Origin: Rubrivivax sp.
GTDB taxonomy: Bacteria > Pseudomonadota > Gammaproteobacteria > Burkholderiales > Burkholderiaceae_C
Assembly: GCA_004210455.1 (NCBI GenBank)
Contig: SEFA01000006.1
Coordinates: forward strand, 62,001-126,000
Reading direction: 5' to 3'
DNA: 64,000 bases
Shown here: positions 1 through 7,323 of the stretch, piece by piece
Layout: each line of letters begins with the position of its first letter
Numbering within the stretch: the stretch's first letter is position 1
Position numbers and translations under genes: made by a program
The notes under the pieces: model-generated
Told to the model about the DNA's origin: nothing
The model's database searches: none
Seen by the model: only the letters and a program-made list of their open reading frames with translations

Positions 1-613
1 TATTCCGTTCGTCGATGGGACCGCCGGCATCGACCACCGCCTGCCGGCCGTCGTGGTCCAGGACCTGGCCGGACGCGGACGCCCTCGCCTGCGCCAACTG
101 CGCGAGCCGCTGCGGCGTGCCGAACCAGTCCGGCGCCACGCGCTCCAGGCCCTGCTCGAACGCGAAGCTGTCCGCCGCCGTGCCGACCAGCAGCACATGG
201 CCGCTGTGCGTCATCACCGCGCGTGCTGCGAGGACGGGATTGCGCACCCGCGTCACGCCGGCCACCGCGCCGGCGCCGCGATCGCGGCCGTCCATGACGC
301 TGGCGTCGAGTTCATGCCGCTGGTCCGCGGTGTACACCGCGCCCTTGCCGGCGTTGAAGAGCTCGCATTCCTCGAGCCGGCGCACGGCCTCGACAGCCAC
401 GTCCATGGCCGCTTCGCCGCGCGCGAGCCGCGTCGCTCCGTCGGCGAGGATCTCCGCCAGCGCGGCCCGGTAGCGCGCTTCCATGTCCGCGCTCATGCTG
501 GCGCGACGGATCGTGCCCGCGCCGCCGTGCAGGGCGAGCACCGGCCGCGGCAGGGACGTCGGGAACCATGCGGGAAGCGATGTCGATGGCAAGTTCGGCG
601 GCGAGGCGGTCAT
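1..613 (-). CDS. iaaA: Isoaspartyl peptidase / L-asparaginase (partial, N-terminal part)
   Basis: The gene runs off the left edge of the window; about 204 N-terminal residues are present. The reading has the family hallmarks LALHGGAGTI near residue 27 and LFNAGKGAV near residue 87, typical of plant-type Ntn-hydrolase asparaginases that cleave isoaspartyl dipeptides and L-asparagine. The catalytic threonine at the autocleavage site lies beyond the window, so activity cannot be judged. The ATG at 613 is preceded by AAGGA about ten bases upstream. The gene is divergent from the acyl-CoA dehydrogenase to its right. The family is clear; the substrate preference is not. Confidence 0.9.
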   Translation of the reverse strand, partial: MTASPPNLPSTSLPAWFPTSLPRPVLALHGGAGTIRRASMSADMEARYRAALAEILADGATRLARGEAAMDVAVEAVRRLEECELFNAGKGAVYTADQRHELDASVMDGRDRGAGAVAGVTRVRNPVLAARAVMTHSGHVLLVGTAADSFAFEQGLERVAPDWFGTPQRLAQLAQARASASGQVLDHDGRQAVVDAGGPIDERN

Positions 614-675
614 GTCGGTCCTTGGAAGCCCGGGAGCCGGGCATTCTCCCCCGCCCCCCGGGATGCCCCTCGGCT

Positions 676-691
676 TGTCCCGGTCGGGACA
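676..691. promoter_or_regulatory. 16-bp palindrome in the iaaA/acyl-CoA dehydrogenase intergenic region
   Basis: TGTCCCG-GT-CGGGACA, perfect 7-bp arms with a 2-bp centre, lies between two divergent genes. It could be a dimeric repressor site (TetR-like regulators often control acyl-CoA dehydrogenases) or a hairpin; neither is shown. Confidence 0.35.
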
Positions 692-787
692 GGAAAAAAG
701 CGAACGCTCGTGCTAAAAATCGGCGCAGTCCGGAGACACGCTGCACCACAAGCACAGGACAAGCCATCAAGGACCGCAGGAGACGAC

Positions 788-1966
788 ATGGACCTCAACT
801 TCACGCCCGAGGAACAAGCTTTCCGGGCCGACATCCGCCAGTGGGTGGCCGGGCATCTGCCGAAGGACATCAGCCACAAGGTGCACAACGCGCTGCGTCT
901 GAACAAGGACGATCTGCAGCGCTGGGCACGCATCCTCGGCAAGCAAGGCTGGCACGGCTGGGCCTGGCCGAAGCAGTTCGGCGGCCCGGGCTGGAACGCC
1001 GTGCAGCGCCACCTGTTCGAAGAGGAATGCGCGCTGGCCGGCGCGCCGCGCGTCGTGCCCTTCGGGCCGGTGATGGTGGCGCCGGTGATCATGGCCTTCG
1101 GCTCGCGCGAGCAGCAGGAACGCCACCTCCCCGGCATCATGAGCGGCGACGTCTGGTGGAGCCAGGGCTACAGCGAGCCGGGCTCGGGGTCGGACCTGGC
1201 CTCGGTCAAGACACGCGCCGAGCGCCGCGGCAACACCTACATCGTCAACGGCCAGAAGACCTGGACCACGCTGGGCCAGTACGGCGACTGGATCTTCTGC
1301 CTGGTCCGCACCGATGCGAGCGTCAAGCCGCAGGCCGGCATCTCCTTCCTGCTGATCGACATGAAGTCGCCGGGCGTGACGGTGCGCCCGATCACCATGC
1401 TCGACGGCGAACACGAGGTCAACGAGGTCTTCTTCGACGACGTGGTGGTCCCGGCGGAGAACCTCGTCGGCGAGGAGAACAAGGGCTGGACCTACGCCAA
1501 GTACCTGCTCGCGCATGAGCGCACCAACATCGCCGACGTCAACCGCGGCAAGCGTGAGCTCGAACGGCTCAAGCGCATCGCCAACGCCGAGGGCGTCTAC
1601 GACGACCCGCGTTTCCGCGACCAGATCGCGCTGCTGGAGGTGGACATCGTCGCGCTGGAGATGATGGTGCTGCGCGTGCTGTCGGCGGAGTCCAGCGGCA
1701 AGCAGTCGCTGGACGTGGCCGGCCTGCTGAAGATCCGCGGCAGCGAGATCCAGCAGCGCTACACCGAGCTCATGATGCTGGCCGCCGGGCCGTACGCGAC
1801 GCCCTTCATCCAGGAAGCGATGGAGGCGGGCTGGCAGGGCGACCAGGTCGGCGCGGCCCACTGCGCGCCGCTGGCGAGCCACTACTTCAACTATCGCAAG
1901 ACGACGATCTACGGCGGGTCCAACGAGGTCCAGCGCAACATCGTCGCCCAGACCGTGTTGGGTTGA
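788..1966 (+). CDS. Acyl-CoA dehydrogenase family protein (392 aa)
   Basis: FAD-dependent alpha,beta-dehydrogenation of an acyl-CoA thioester. The normal domain order is visible: N-terminal helical domain (FTPEEQAFRADIRQW), middle beta-domain with the substrate/FAD signature around YSEPGSGSDLAS, and C-terminal helical domain ending in the YGGSNEVQRNIV family signature. ATG 788 is chosen because AGGAGA sits just upstream at 778-783; a longer open frame to the left lacks family similarity. A second, smaller dehydrogenase follows in the same direction, an arrangement common for heteromeric steroid or aromatic side-chain dehydrogenases (FadE pairs). That they form one complex is inference, and the substrate is unknown. 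Confidence 0.93.
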   Translation: MDLNFTPEEQAFRADIRQWVAGHLPKDISHKVHNALRLNKDDLQRWARILGKQGWHGWAWPKQFGGPGWNAVQRHLFEEECALAGAPRVVPFGPVMVAPVIMAFGSREQQERHLPGIMSGDVWWSQGYSEPGSGSDLASVKTRAERRGNTYIVNGQKTWTTLGQYGDWIFCLVRTDASVKPQAGISFLLIDMKSPGVTVRPITMLDGEHEVNEVFFDDVVVPAENLVGEENKGWTYAKYLLAHERTNIADVNRGKRELERLKRIANAEGVYDDPRFRDQIALLEVDIVALEMMVLRVLSAESSGKQSLDVAGLLKIRGSEIQQRYTELMMLAAGPYATPFIQEAMEAGWQGDQVGAAHCAPLASHYFNYRKTTIYGGSNEVQRNIVAQTVLG

Positions 1967-2002
1967 CCCCCCCCTACGCGCTGCGCGCGCCCCCCAGGGG
2001 GC

Positions 2003-2039
2003 GAGCCCAGGAGCCTGGCAAAGCCAGTTCTCCGGGCTC
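2003..2039. repeat. Intergenic hairpin between the two acyl-CoA dehydrogenases
   Basis: Nested inverted repeats GAGCCCaGGAG...CTCCGGGCTC enclose an inner CTGGC-AAA-GCCAG stem, preceded by a C-rich CCCCCCAGGGGG palindrome. It may stabilise or attenuate the message between the paired genes. No T-run follows, so it is not a classical terminator. Confidence 0.5.
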
Positions 2040-2083
2040 CGCTTGCTCAAAGCCGTTCATGCGGCGATTGATGGAGAACAGAG

Positions 2084-3205
2084 ATGGATTTTGACTTCAC
2101 CGAAGACCAGAACTCGCTGCGCGACGCGGTGCGACGCTACGTGGACAAGGACTACGGCTTCGAACAGCGCCGCGCGATCGTCAAGGCGGGCGGCTTCTCG
2201 CGCGAGGCGTGGAACGCGCTGGCCGGCCTCGGACTGACCGCGCTGGCGGTGCCCGACGCGCACGGCGGCCTGGGCTTCGGCCCCGCCGAGGCGATGGTGG
2301 TCATGGAGGAGCTGGGACGCGGCCTGGTGATGGAGCCCTACGCGCAGGGCGCACTGGTCGCGCCGGCCGTGCTCGCGCAGGCGGATGGCGCCGCGCAGGA
2401 CGAATGGCTGCCGCGTATCGCCGGCGGCGAGGCGCTGGTCGTGCTCGCGCATCAGGAGCGCAAGGCGCGCTACCGGCTCGATGTCTGCGACACGATCGCG
2501 ACCGCCGATCACCGGTTGACCGGCGCCAAGAGCCTGGTCCCGGCCGGCGACGCGGCCGATGCGTTCATCGTGCCGGCCTGTGCCGGTGAGGCCGGCGCGA
2601 ACATCGCGCTGTACCTCGTCGCGAAGGACGCGGCCGGCGTCGCGCTGCGCGGTTATGCGCTGCACGACGGCTCGCGCGCCGCCGAGCTCACGCTCCAGGA
2701 CACGCCCGCCACGCTGCTGGTCGGTCCGGACCGCGGGCTCGCGGTGCTGGAACACGCCGTCGACATCGCCATCGCCGCGCAGGCGGCGGAGGCCGTCGGC
2801 GCGATGGACCGCTTCGTGGCGTTGACGGCGGACTACCTGAACACGCGCAAGCAGTTCGGCGTCGCGATCGCCAGCTTCCAGGCGCTGCGCCACCGCATGG
2901 CCGACGTCAAGATGCAGCTGGAGCTGGCGCGCTCGATGAGCTATTTCGCCACGCTCAAGCTCAATGAGCCGGCACAGGCGCGCCGCCGGGCGATCTCTCA
3001 GGCCAAGGTGCAGCTGGGGCAGTCGATGCGCTTCGTCGGCCAGCAATGCACGCAGCTGCACGGCGGCATCGGCGTGACCGACGAGTACATCGGCAGCCAC
3101 TATTTCAAGCGGCTGGCCGTCATGGAGATGCAGTACGGCGACACGCTGCATCACCTGGGCGAGGTCAGCGCGCTGATGCAGGACACGGCTGGCGTGTTCG
3201 CTTGA
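2084..3205 (+). CDS. Acyl-CoA dehydrogenase family protein (373 aa)
   Basis: Second dehydrogenase of the pair, shorter and more divergent than the upstream one. Start ATG follows GGAG in tggagaacag. N-terminal motif FTEDQNSLRDAVRRYV and C-terminal LHGGIGVTDEYIGSHYFKRL support the family, the latter matching the flavin-proximal C-terminal helix. It lacks the clean YGGSNEVQ signature, as is typical of the partner subunit in heteromeric dehydrogenases. It starts 117 bp after its neighbour, so co-transcription is likely. The physiological acyl chain cannot be deduced. Confidence 0.9.
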   Translation: MDFDFTEDQNSLRDAVRRYVDKDYGFEQRRAIVKAGGFSREAWNALAGLGLTALAVPDAHGGLGFGPAEAMVVMEELGRGLVMEPYAQGALVAPAVLAQADGAAQDEWLPRIAGGEALVVLAHQERKARYRLDVCDTIATADHRLTGAKSLVPAGDAADAFIVPACAGEAGANIALYLVAKDAAGVALRGYALHDGSRAAELTLQDTPATLLVGPDRGLAVLEHAVDIAIAAQAAEAVGAMDRFVALTADYLNTRKQFGVAIASFQALRHRMADVKMQLELARSMSYFATLKLNEPAQARRRAISQAKVQLGQSMRFVGQQCTQLHGGIGVTDEYIGSHYFKRLAVMEMQYGDTLHHLGEVSALMQDTAGVFA

Positions 3206-3265
3206 AGACTTGAGCGCGACGTAGACTTGGCCGAGCTCGCCGCCACTGCGGCGAGGGAGCCTGCC

Positions 3266-3829
3266 ATGTCGCTTGCACCCTCTTCCTTCGCGCCCCCTTC
3301 CCTGATTGCGGGCCTGCTGCTCTCGGCGGCCGCCATGGCCGCCTCGGCCCAGGATTTCAAGCCCGGGTTGTGGGAGATCAGGCAGAAGCCCCAGCTCGAT
3401 CCGCAGCGCCAGGCGCAGATGGCGCAGATGCAGAAGCAGATGGCGTCGTTGCCGCCGGAACAGCGCAGGCAGCTGGAATCGATGATGTCGCAGAACGGCG
3501 TCAGCATGAACGTCCAGGGCGGCGAGCTGACGCTCAAGTCCTGCGTCACCCAGGACCAGGCCGATCGCGCCGCGATGCCCAAGACCGACGGCAAGTGCTC
3601 GCATGACAGCAAGCGCACCGGCGACACGATGCTGGTGAACTTCCGCTGCACCAACCCGGCCTCGGAAGGGACCAACGAGATCACCTTCCTCGGCCCGGAC
3701 CATTACCGGACGAAGACCGAGGTCCGCGCGCAGCGCGACGGCAAGACCGAGGTGATCCGCTCCACCGGCGAAGCCCGCTACCTGGGCAGCGATTGCGGCT
3801 CGCTGAAGCCGCAGGGCGCCAAGCCTTGA
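3266..3829 (+). CDS. Exported DUF3617 family protein (187 aa)
   Basis: An N-terminal signal peptide (hydrophobic SLIAGLLLSAAAMAASAQ) precedes the DUF3617 hallmark FKPGLWEI. The middle is Gln/Met-rich (repeated QMAQMQKQM), then come two cysteine-containing blocks (SCVTQDQ, GKCSHDS) typical of this periplasmic family of unknown function. ATG 3266 is preferred over an upstream TTG at 3227 because it follows GAGGGAG and puts the signal peptide at the N-terminus. The stop overlaps the likely TTG start of the next gene. Confidence 0.82.
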   Translation: MSLAPSSFAPPSLIAGLLLSAAAMAASAQDFKPGLWEIRQKPQLDPQRQAQMAQMQKQMASLPPEQRRQLESMMSQNGVSMNVQGGELTLKSCVTQDQADRAAMPKTDGKCSHDSKRTGDTMLVNFRCTNPASEGTNEITFLGPDHYRTKTEVRAQRDGKTEVIRSTGEARYLGSDCGSLKPQGAKP

Positions 3830-4833
3830 GCGGGATCCCGGACGGGGGCGCCCTCTGCGACGTCGCCGGCCTGAAGGTCGGCCACTTCACGCATCCGACG
3901 GCGTCCACGGGCTGCAGCGTCGTGCTCTGCGAGCGCGGCATCACCGCCGGCGCCGACGTGCGCGGCGCGGCACCGGGCACGCGCGACCTCGACCTCCTGC
4001 GTCCGGAAAACACCGTGCAGCAGGTCCACGCGATCCTGCTGACCGGCGGCAGCGCGTTCGGCCTCGCCGCCGCGGACGGGGTGATGCGCTGGCTCGCGGA
4101 ACGAGGCCACGGTTTCCAGGTCGGCGCGGTCCGCGTCCCCATCGTGCCCGCGGCGGTGCTCTTCGACCTGTGGCTGCATGACGCATCGACCGCGCCCGAT
4201 GCGGCGGCGGGTCGCGCGGCCTGCGAGGCGGCCTCGGCCGATGAGCGCTCGCGCGGACGCATCGGTGCAGGGACCGGCGCGACCGTGGGCAAGCTGCTGG
4301 GCGCCGAGCGCTCGATGCCCGGCGGGCTGGGGATGGCGTCGGTCCGCATCGGCGGCATGACGCTGTCGGCGATGGTGGTCGTGAACGCGGTCGGCGACGT
4401 GGTCGATCCGCGCGGTGAGGTCATCGCCGGACCGCGGGGCGCGGACGGCCGGCCGCGCTCGACCGTTCAGGCGCTGCTGTCCGGCGAGCGTCCCGGCGGC
4501 GCGTTGCAGGGCAGCGCCACCACGATCGGCGTCATCGCCACCGACGCGCGATTGACGAAGGCGCAGGCCACCAAGCTCGCCCAGATCGCGCACGACGGCC
4601 TGGCGCGGGCCATCCATCCCGTTCACACGGTGATGGACGGAGACGTGATGTTCGCGCTCGCCACCGGCGCCGCGGAGGTCGACGGCGACATGACGCTGCT
4701 GGGCGCGGTGGCGGCGGAGGTCGTGGCTCAAGCGATCGGGGACGCCGTGTCGTCGTCGCCGTCGCCTTCGCGCGGAGACGTCGAGTCAACGCCTGCGAAA
4801 AGAGAGCGGGCATCGGGCCGCGCGGGCGGCTGA
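3826..4833 (+). CDS. P1-family (DmpA/NylC-like) Ntn-type peptidase
   Basis: Member of the S58/P1 family of self-processing aminopeptidases and amide hydrolases. Hallmarks are the VGHFTHP N-terminal block, TGGSAFGLAAADGVMRWL near residue 73, the GTGATVGK loop near 149, and the autoprocessing region SATTIGVIATDARLTK near 230, where Thr232/Thr233 would become the nucleophile. The residue before the Thr pair is Ala rather than the usual Asn. The TTG start at 3826 overlaps the previous stop (TTGA). The last ~30 residues (Ser/Pro/Arg-rich) have no family counterpart and overlap the 3' end of the opposite-strand gene. Confidence 0.85.
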   Translation: MSGIPDGGALCDVAGLKVGHFTHPTASTGCSVVLCERGITAGADVRGAAPGTRDLDLLRPENTVQQVHAILLTGGSAFGLAAADGVMRWLAERGHGFQVGAVRVPIVPAAVLFDLWLHDASTAPDAAAGRAACEAASADERSRGRIGAGTGATVGKLLGAERSMPGGLGMASVRIGGMTLSAMVVVNAVGDVVDPRGEVIAGPRGADGRPRSTVQALLSGERPGGALQGSATTIGVIATDARLTKAQATKLAQIAHDGLARAIHPVHTVMDGDVMFALATGAAEVDGDMTLLGAVAAEVVAQAIGDAVSSSPSPSRGDVESTPAKRERASGRAGG

Positions 4834-5966
4834 CCCTTCCTGGCGCTGCGAGGGGGACGAGTTCCTGCGCCACCGGCAAGGCGTCGAGGCTCGTCCTCGA
4901 CGGTCCGCGTGACCTCGGTGTCATCGCCGTCTTCGTGCACGGTATCCGTCAGACGGCGCAGGGTCACTGCTTCGTCAAAGTGCAATCGGACCTGACGGGC
5001 CGCGCCGCCGTCTTCGACGACCTTGAACCCGGATCGCGGCCGCTTCAGGATGGATCCCGGCAGACGATCCGTGCTCGGCGGCTGCATGCGCGGCCGGACG
5101 CCCTGAAGCCCGGCGTCGAGCAACTCGCCACGATGCAGCATGGCCACCAATCGTTTCGCGAACTCGCGCAACGACGCCAGATCCTCGGCGCGGAAGACGT
5201 CCGGGCGGTGATGGCCACGCACCTTGGCGCACTCTTCAAGCAGGTATTCGTCGATGCTTCCGGCAAGCATTTCTTCACGTCGGCATCGCTCCACCAGACT
5301 GCGGGCGACGGCGAAGGTCGCGCTGTCGTGACCGCCGTCGGCGGACTGGAAGACCGTGACGCCGCCTTCTTTTGCTTCGAGGTGCGCCAGATGCAGGCAG
5401 ACATCGAAGAGGCGGTCCACGGCAATCGTCCGGCCTCTGCCCACCGGCATCCGGATCACGGAGAGGTCCTGCGTGGTCCCGGGCACGGCCTTGCCGTTGC
5501 GGCTCAGCCCCACGGAAACGCGACGCGTGTGCGCATCGCGAGCGGGGATGCGAGGGCCGACCGACAGCAAAGGCGTGCGGGATTTCATGTGCCTGACGGT
5601 CACCTTCCCGTGCTCGCCGGCAACGAGCCTGGCGCTTCCATCCAGCACGCTCGGGCAGGGACCGGACTTCTCAGCCGCGGAACGCAGATCCACCACGCGC
5701 CGGATGTTCTGCCGCACGCAGGCGTCGGCGAAATCCAGCGCCTGTCTGGGCGACGCGACGCTCATCACGACCGTTCCGTCGGGAAGCCGGCTGGTGTCCA
5801 GGCCACGCAGCGACGTGGAAGGCGACGGCTTGGGCGCCGCGTCGCTCAACTGATCGAGCTGGCGCTTCAGCTCAAGGGCTTTGGCAAGGTCCTTGGCCGG
5901 AACAACCGGAGCGGCATCGGTAGGGGCCGGGCCTGATCGGCCGAAGAGTCTGGAGAGGCGTGTCAT
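4728..5966 (-). CDS. PTP-fold pseudophosphatase-like protein, paralogue 1 (412 aa), candidate secreted effector
   Basis: Third and last gene of a minus-strand array of three paralogues. The conserved core runs DGTVVMSVASPRQ (63-75), RRVVDLRSAAEK (89-100), a beta-rich middle, then VFQSADGGHDSATF (205-218) and FRAEDLASLREFAKRL (258-273). This order resembles the YopH/SptP tyrosine-phosphatase domain, with the P-loop at 206-215. Here the nucleophile Cys is Ser208, no Arg occupies the CX5R position, and no WPD motif is seen, so catalysis is unlikely. The C-terminal tail (from about 285) is low-complexity and carries GSILKRP (304-310) followed by VRLHF (326-330). No signal peptide or membrane segment. 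The 3' end overlaps the P1 peptidase gene by 106 bp antisense. Fold assignment is from motif order only. Confidence 0.6.
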   Translation of the reverse strand: MTRLSRLFGRSGPAPTDAAPVVPAKDLAKALELKRQLDQLSDAAPKPSPSTSLRGLDTSRLPDGTVVMSVASPRQALDFADACVRQNIRRVVDLRSAAEKSGPCPSVLDGSARLVAGEHGKVTVRHMKSRTPLLSVGPRIPARDAHTRRVSVGLSRNGKAVPGTTQDLSVIRMPVGRGRTIAVDRLFDVCLHLAHLEAKEGGVTVFQSADGGHDSATFAVARSLVERCRREEMLAGSIDEYLLEECAKVRGHHRPDVFRAEDLASLREFAKRLVAMLHRGELLDAGLQGVRPRMQPPSTDRLPGSILKRPRSGFKVVEDGGAARQVRLHFDEAVTLRRLTDTVHEDGDDTEVTRTVEDEPRRLAGGAGTRPPRSARKGQPPARPDARSLFAGVDSTSPREGDGDDDTASPIA

Positions 5967-6006
5967 GGCGAACTGGAGGTAAAGAGTGGCACAAGCAAGT
6001 CAGACG

Positions 6007-6036
6007 GCCCCGATGCCGGTTTGAAGACATCGGGGC
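6007..6036. repeat. Hairpin between paralogues 2 and 1
   Basis: Perfect 9-bp inverted repeat GCCCCGATG / CATCGGGGC with a 12-nt loop in the 78-bp gap of the array. No U-run follows on the minus strand, so it may dampen or stabilise rather than end transcription. Confidence 0.55.
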
Positions 6037-6044
6037 TCGGACCG

Positions 6045-7313
6045 TCAGGGGTCGCCCGTCGTCGGACGAGGCTTGCCGAAGAGCTGCTCATGGGCCGACT
6101 TGCCTGCCGGCGCTGCGTTCGGGCGTTTCAATACGAAGTCCCGCTTGATCGGCAGATCCTGGTAGAACCGTCGCACATCGCGGCCTTCCTCGAACGAGAC
6201 CGGCGTCCCGCTCCGACTGGACGCCTCGCCAGGCTTCTTCAGGATCGAGCGGGGCCCGCGAGGCCCGGGATCCGGCGCCGTGAGCACGGGGCCCTGCTCG
6301 AGCCGCACGGAGGAGACTGCCGGCGTAGGCTGGCGCGAGGGCAGTGGCACGCTCGCCGGCGCCTGCGGCAGGACGGCTCGCGTCGCGGCCAGTGGCGGCG
6401 GGGTCTCGCGATTCATCGGCAGAGCCCCTCGGCACTCCCTTTCAAGCATCAAGCGCCCGAAAGCCATCAGCGCCGCCAGATCTTCGGCCCGGAACAGCTC
6501 CGGGCCCCGATCCCGGCGGATGCTCAGACACACGTCCATCAGGGTCTCCTTCAGGTCGTCCGCAGGGATCGGATCGCGCAGGTGGGCCTGGAGCAGCGCA
6601 TGAGCCGCTGCGAACGTGGCGCCGGTGTGCTGCCCGTCGGCGCACTGGAATGCCGTCCGTCCCTCCGTCATCGTGCGGGCCAGATGCAGGCTGACGTCGA
6701 GCAGGCGCTCAGGCGCGATGGCCTTGCCGCTCCCCGCGTGAACGCGTACCCACGCCAGCGACTGCTCCAGGACGCGAGGATTGCCTCCGGTGGGCGGCGG
6801 CGATTTCTTGCCGGGTCTCAGACTGAGCTGGACGGTGCGGACATGGTCCTCGCGGTCGCCTTTCCCCGTCCCGTTCAAAGGCGTCTCGCGGCCTTGCCGG
6901 GCGAAGCGGGCGATCCCGTGATCCCTGACGACATCCGACTTCCCGCCGTCCAGGGGGCCGGCATGTCCATGCTGCTTTTCCTTCGCCGATCGAAGATCCA
7001 CCACCCGGTCGATCCGATGCTTCAGGCAGGCATGAACAAAGCGCATCGCCTCGCCCAGGTGCGGAGACGCCATCAGCACGGTCCCGTCGCGCATCCGGCT
7101 GGCATGCGGCAGGTCCTTGTCCAGCAGCGTCTCCTGGTTCAGATGCGCGGGGGATCGCAGACCGGCCGGCGCGGGCGGGCAAGGTGCCAGCGCCGACGTC
7201 CAGCGGCCGAGCGCTTGGTGCAGCGCCGCGCCCTCTTCGGACCGGTCGGCGACGGATTCGCGCCGGGACTGGCCGCCCAGGCAATGGGAAATGCGTTGAA
7301 AAATGGAAGGCAT
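6045..7313 (-). CDS. PTP-fold pseudophosphatase-like protein, paralogue 2 (422 aa), candidate secreted effector
   Basis: Middle gene of the array, 10 bp after paralogue 3. It shares with it the N-terminus MP-x-I/L-x-Q-x2-SH, the block DGTVLMASPHLGEAMRF, RVVDLRSAKEK (103-113), LAWVRVHAGSG (186-196) at the place of a WPD loop but without Asp, and FQCADGQHTGATFAAAHALL around Cys224. In a working phosphatase Cys224+6 would be Arg; here it is Thr230 (His229 before it). Helices after the loop (ELFRAEDLAALMAF) match the end of a PTP domain. The Pro-rich C-terminal tail has RSILKKP (355-361) and PVSFEE (371-376), resembling docking motifs for eukaryotic protein phosphatase 1. ATG 7313 is chosen by alignment with paralogue 3 and a GAGG about 12 nt upstream. 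Confidence 0.62.
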   Translation of the reverse strand: MPSIFQRISHCLGGQSRRESVADRSEEGAALHQALGRWTSALAPCPPAPAGLRSPAHLNQETLLDKDLPHASRMRDGTVLMASPHLGEAMRFVHACLKHRIDRVVDLRSAKEKQHGHAGPLDGGKSDVVRDHGIARFARQGRETPLNGTGKGDREDHVRTVQLSLRPGKKSPPPTGGNPRVLEQSLAWVRVHAGSGKAIAPERLLDVSLHLARTMTEGRTAFQCADGQHTGATFAAAHALLQAHLRDPIPADDLKETLMDVCLSIRRDRGPELFRAEDLAALMAFGRLMLERECRGALPMNRETPPPLAATRAVLPQAPASVPLPSRQPTPAVSSVRLEQGPVLTAPDPGPRGPRSILKKPGEASSRSGTPVSFEEGRDVRRFYQDLPIKRDFVLKRPNAAPAGKSAHEQLFGKPRPTTGDP

Positions 7314-7323
7314 GGCGACGACC

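Noticed and set aside
2057-3703. Long minus-strand open frame opposite the second acyl-CoA dehydrogenase
   Set aside because: No recognisable domain, and it covers two genes with clear family signatures.
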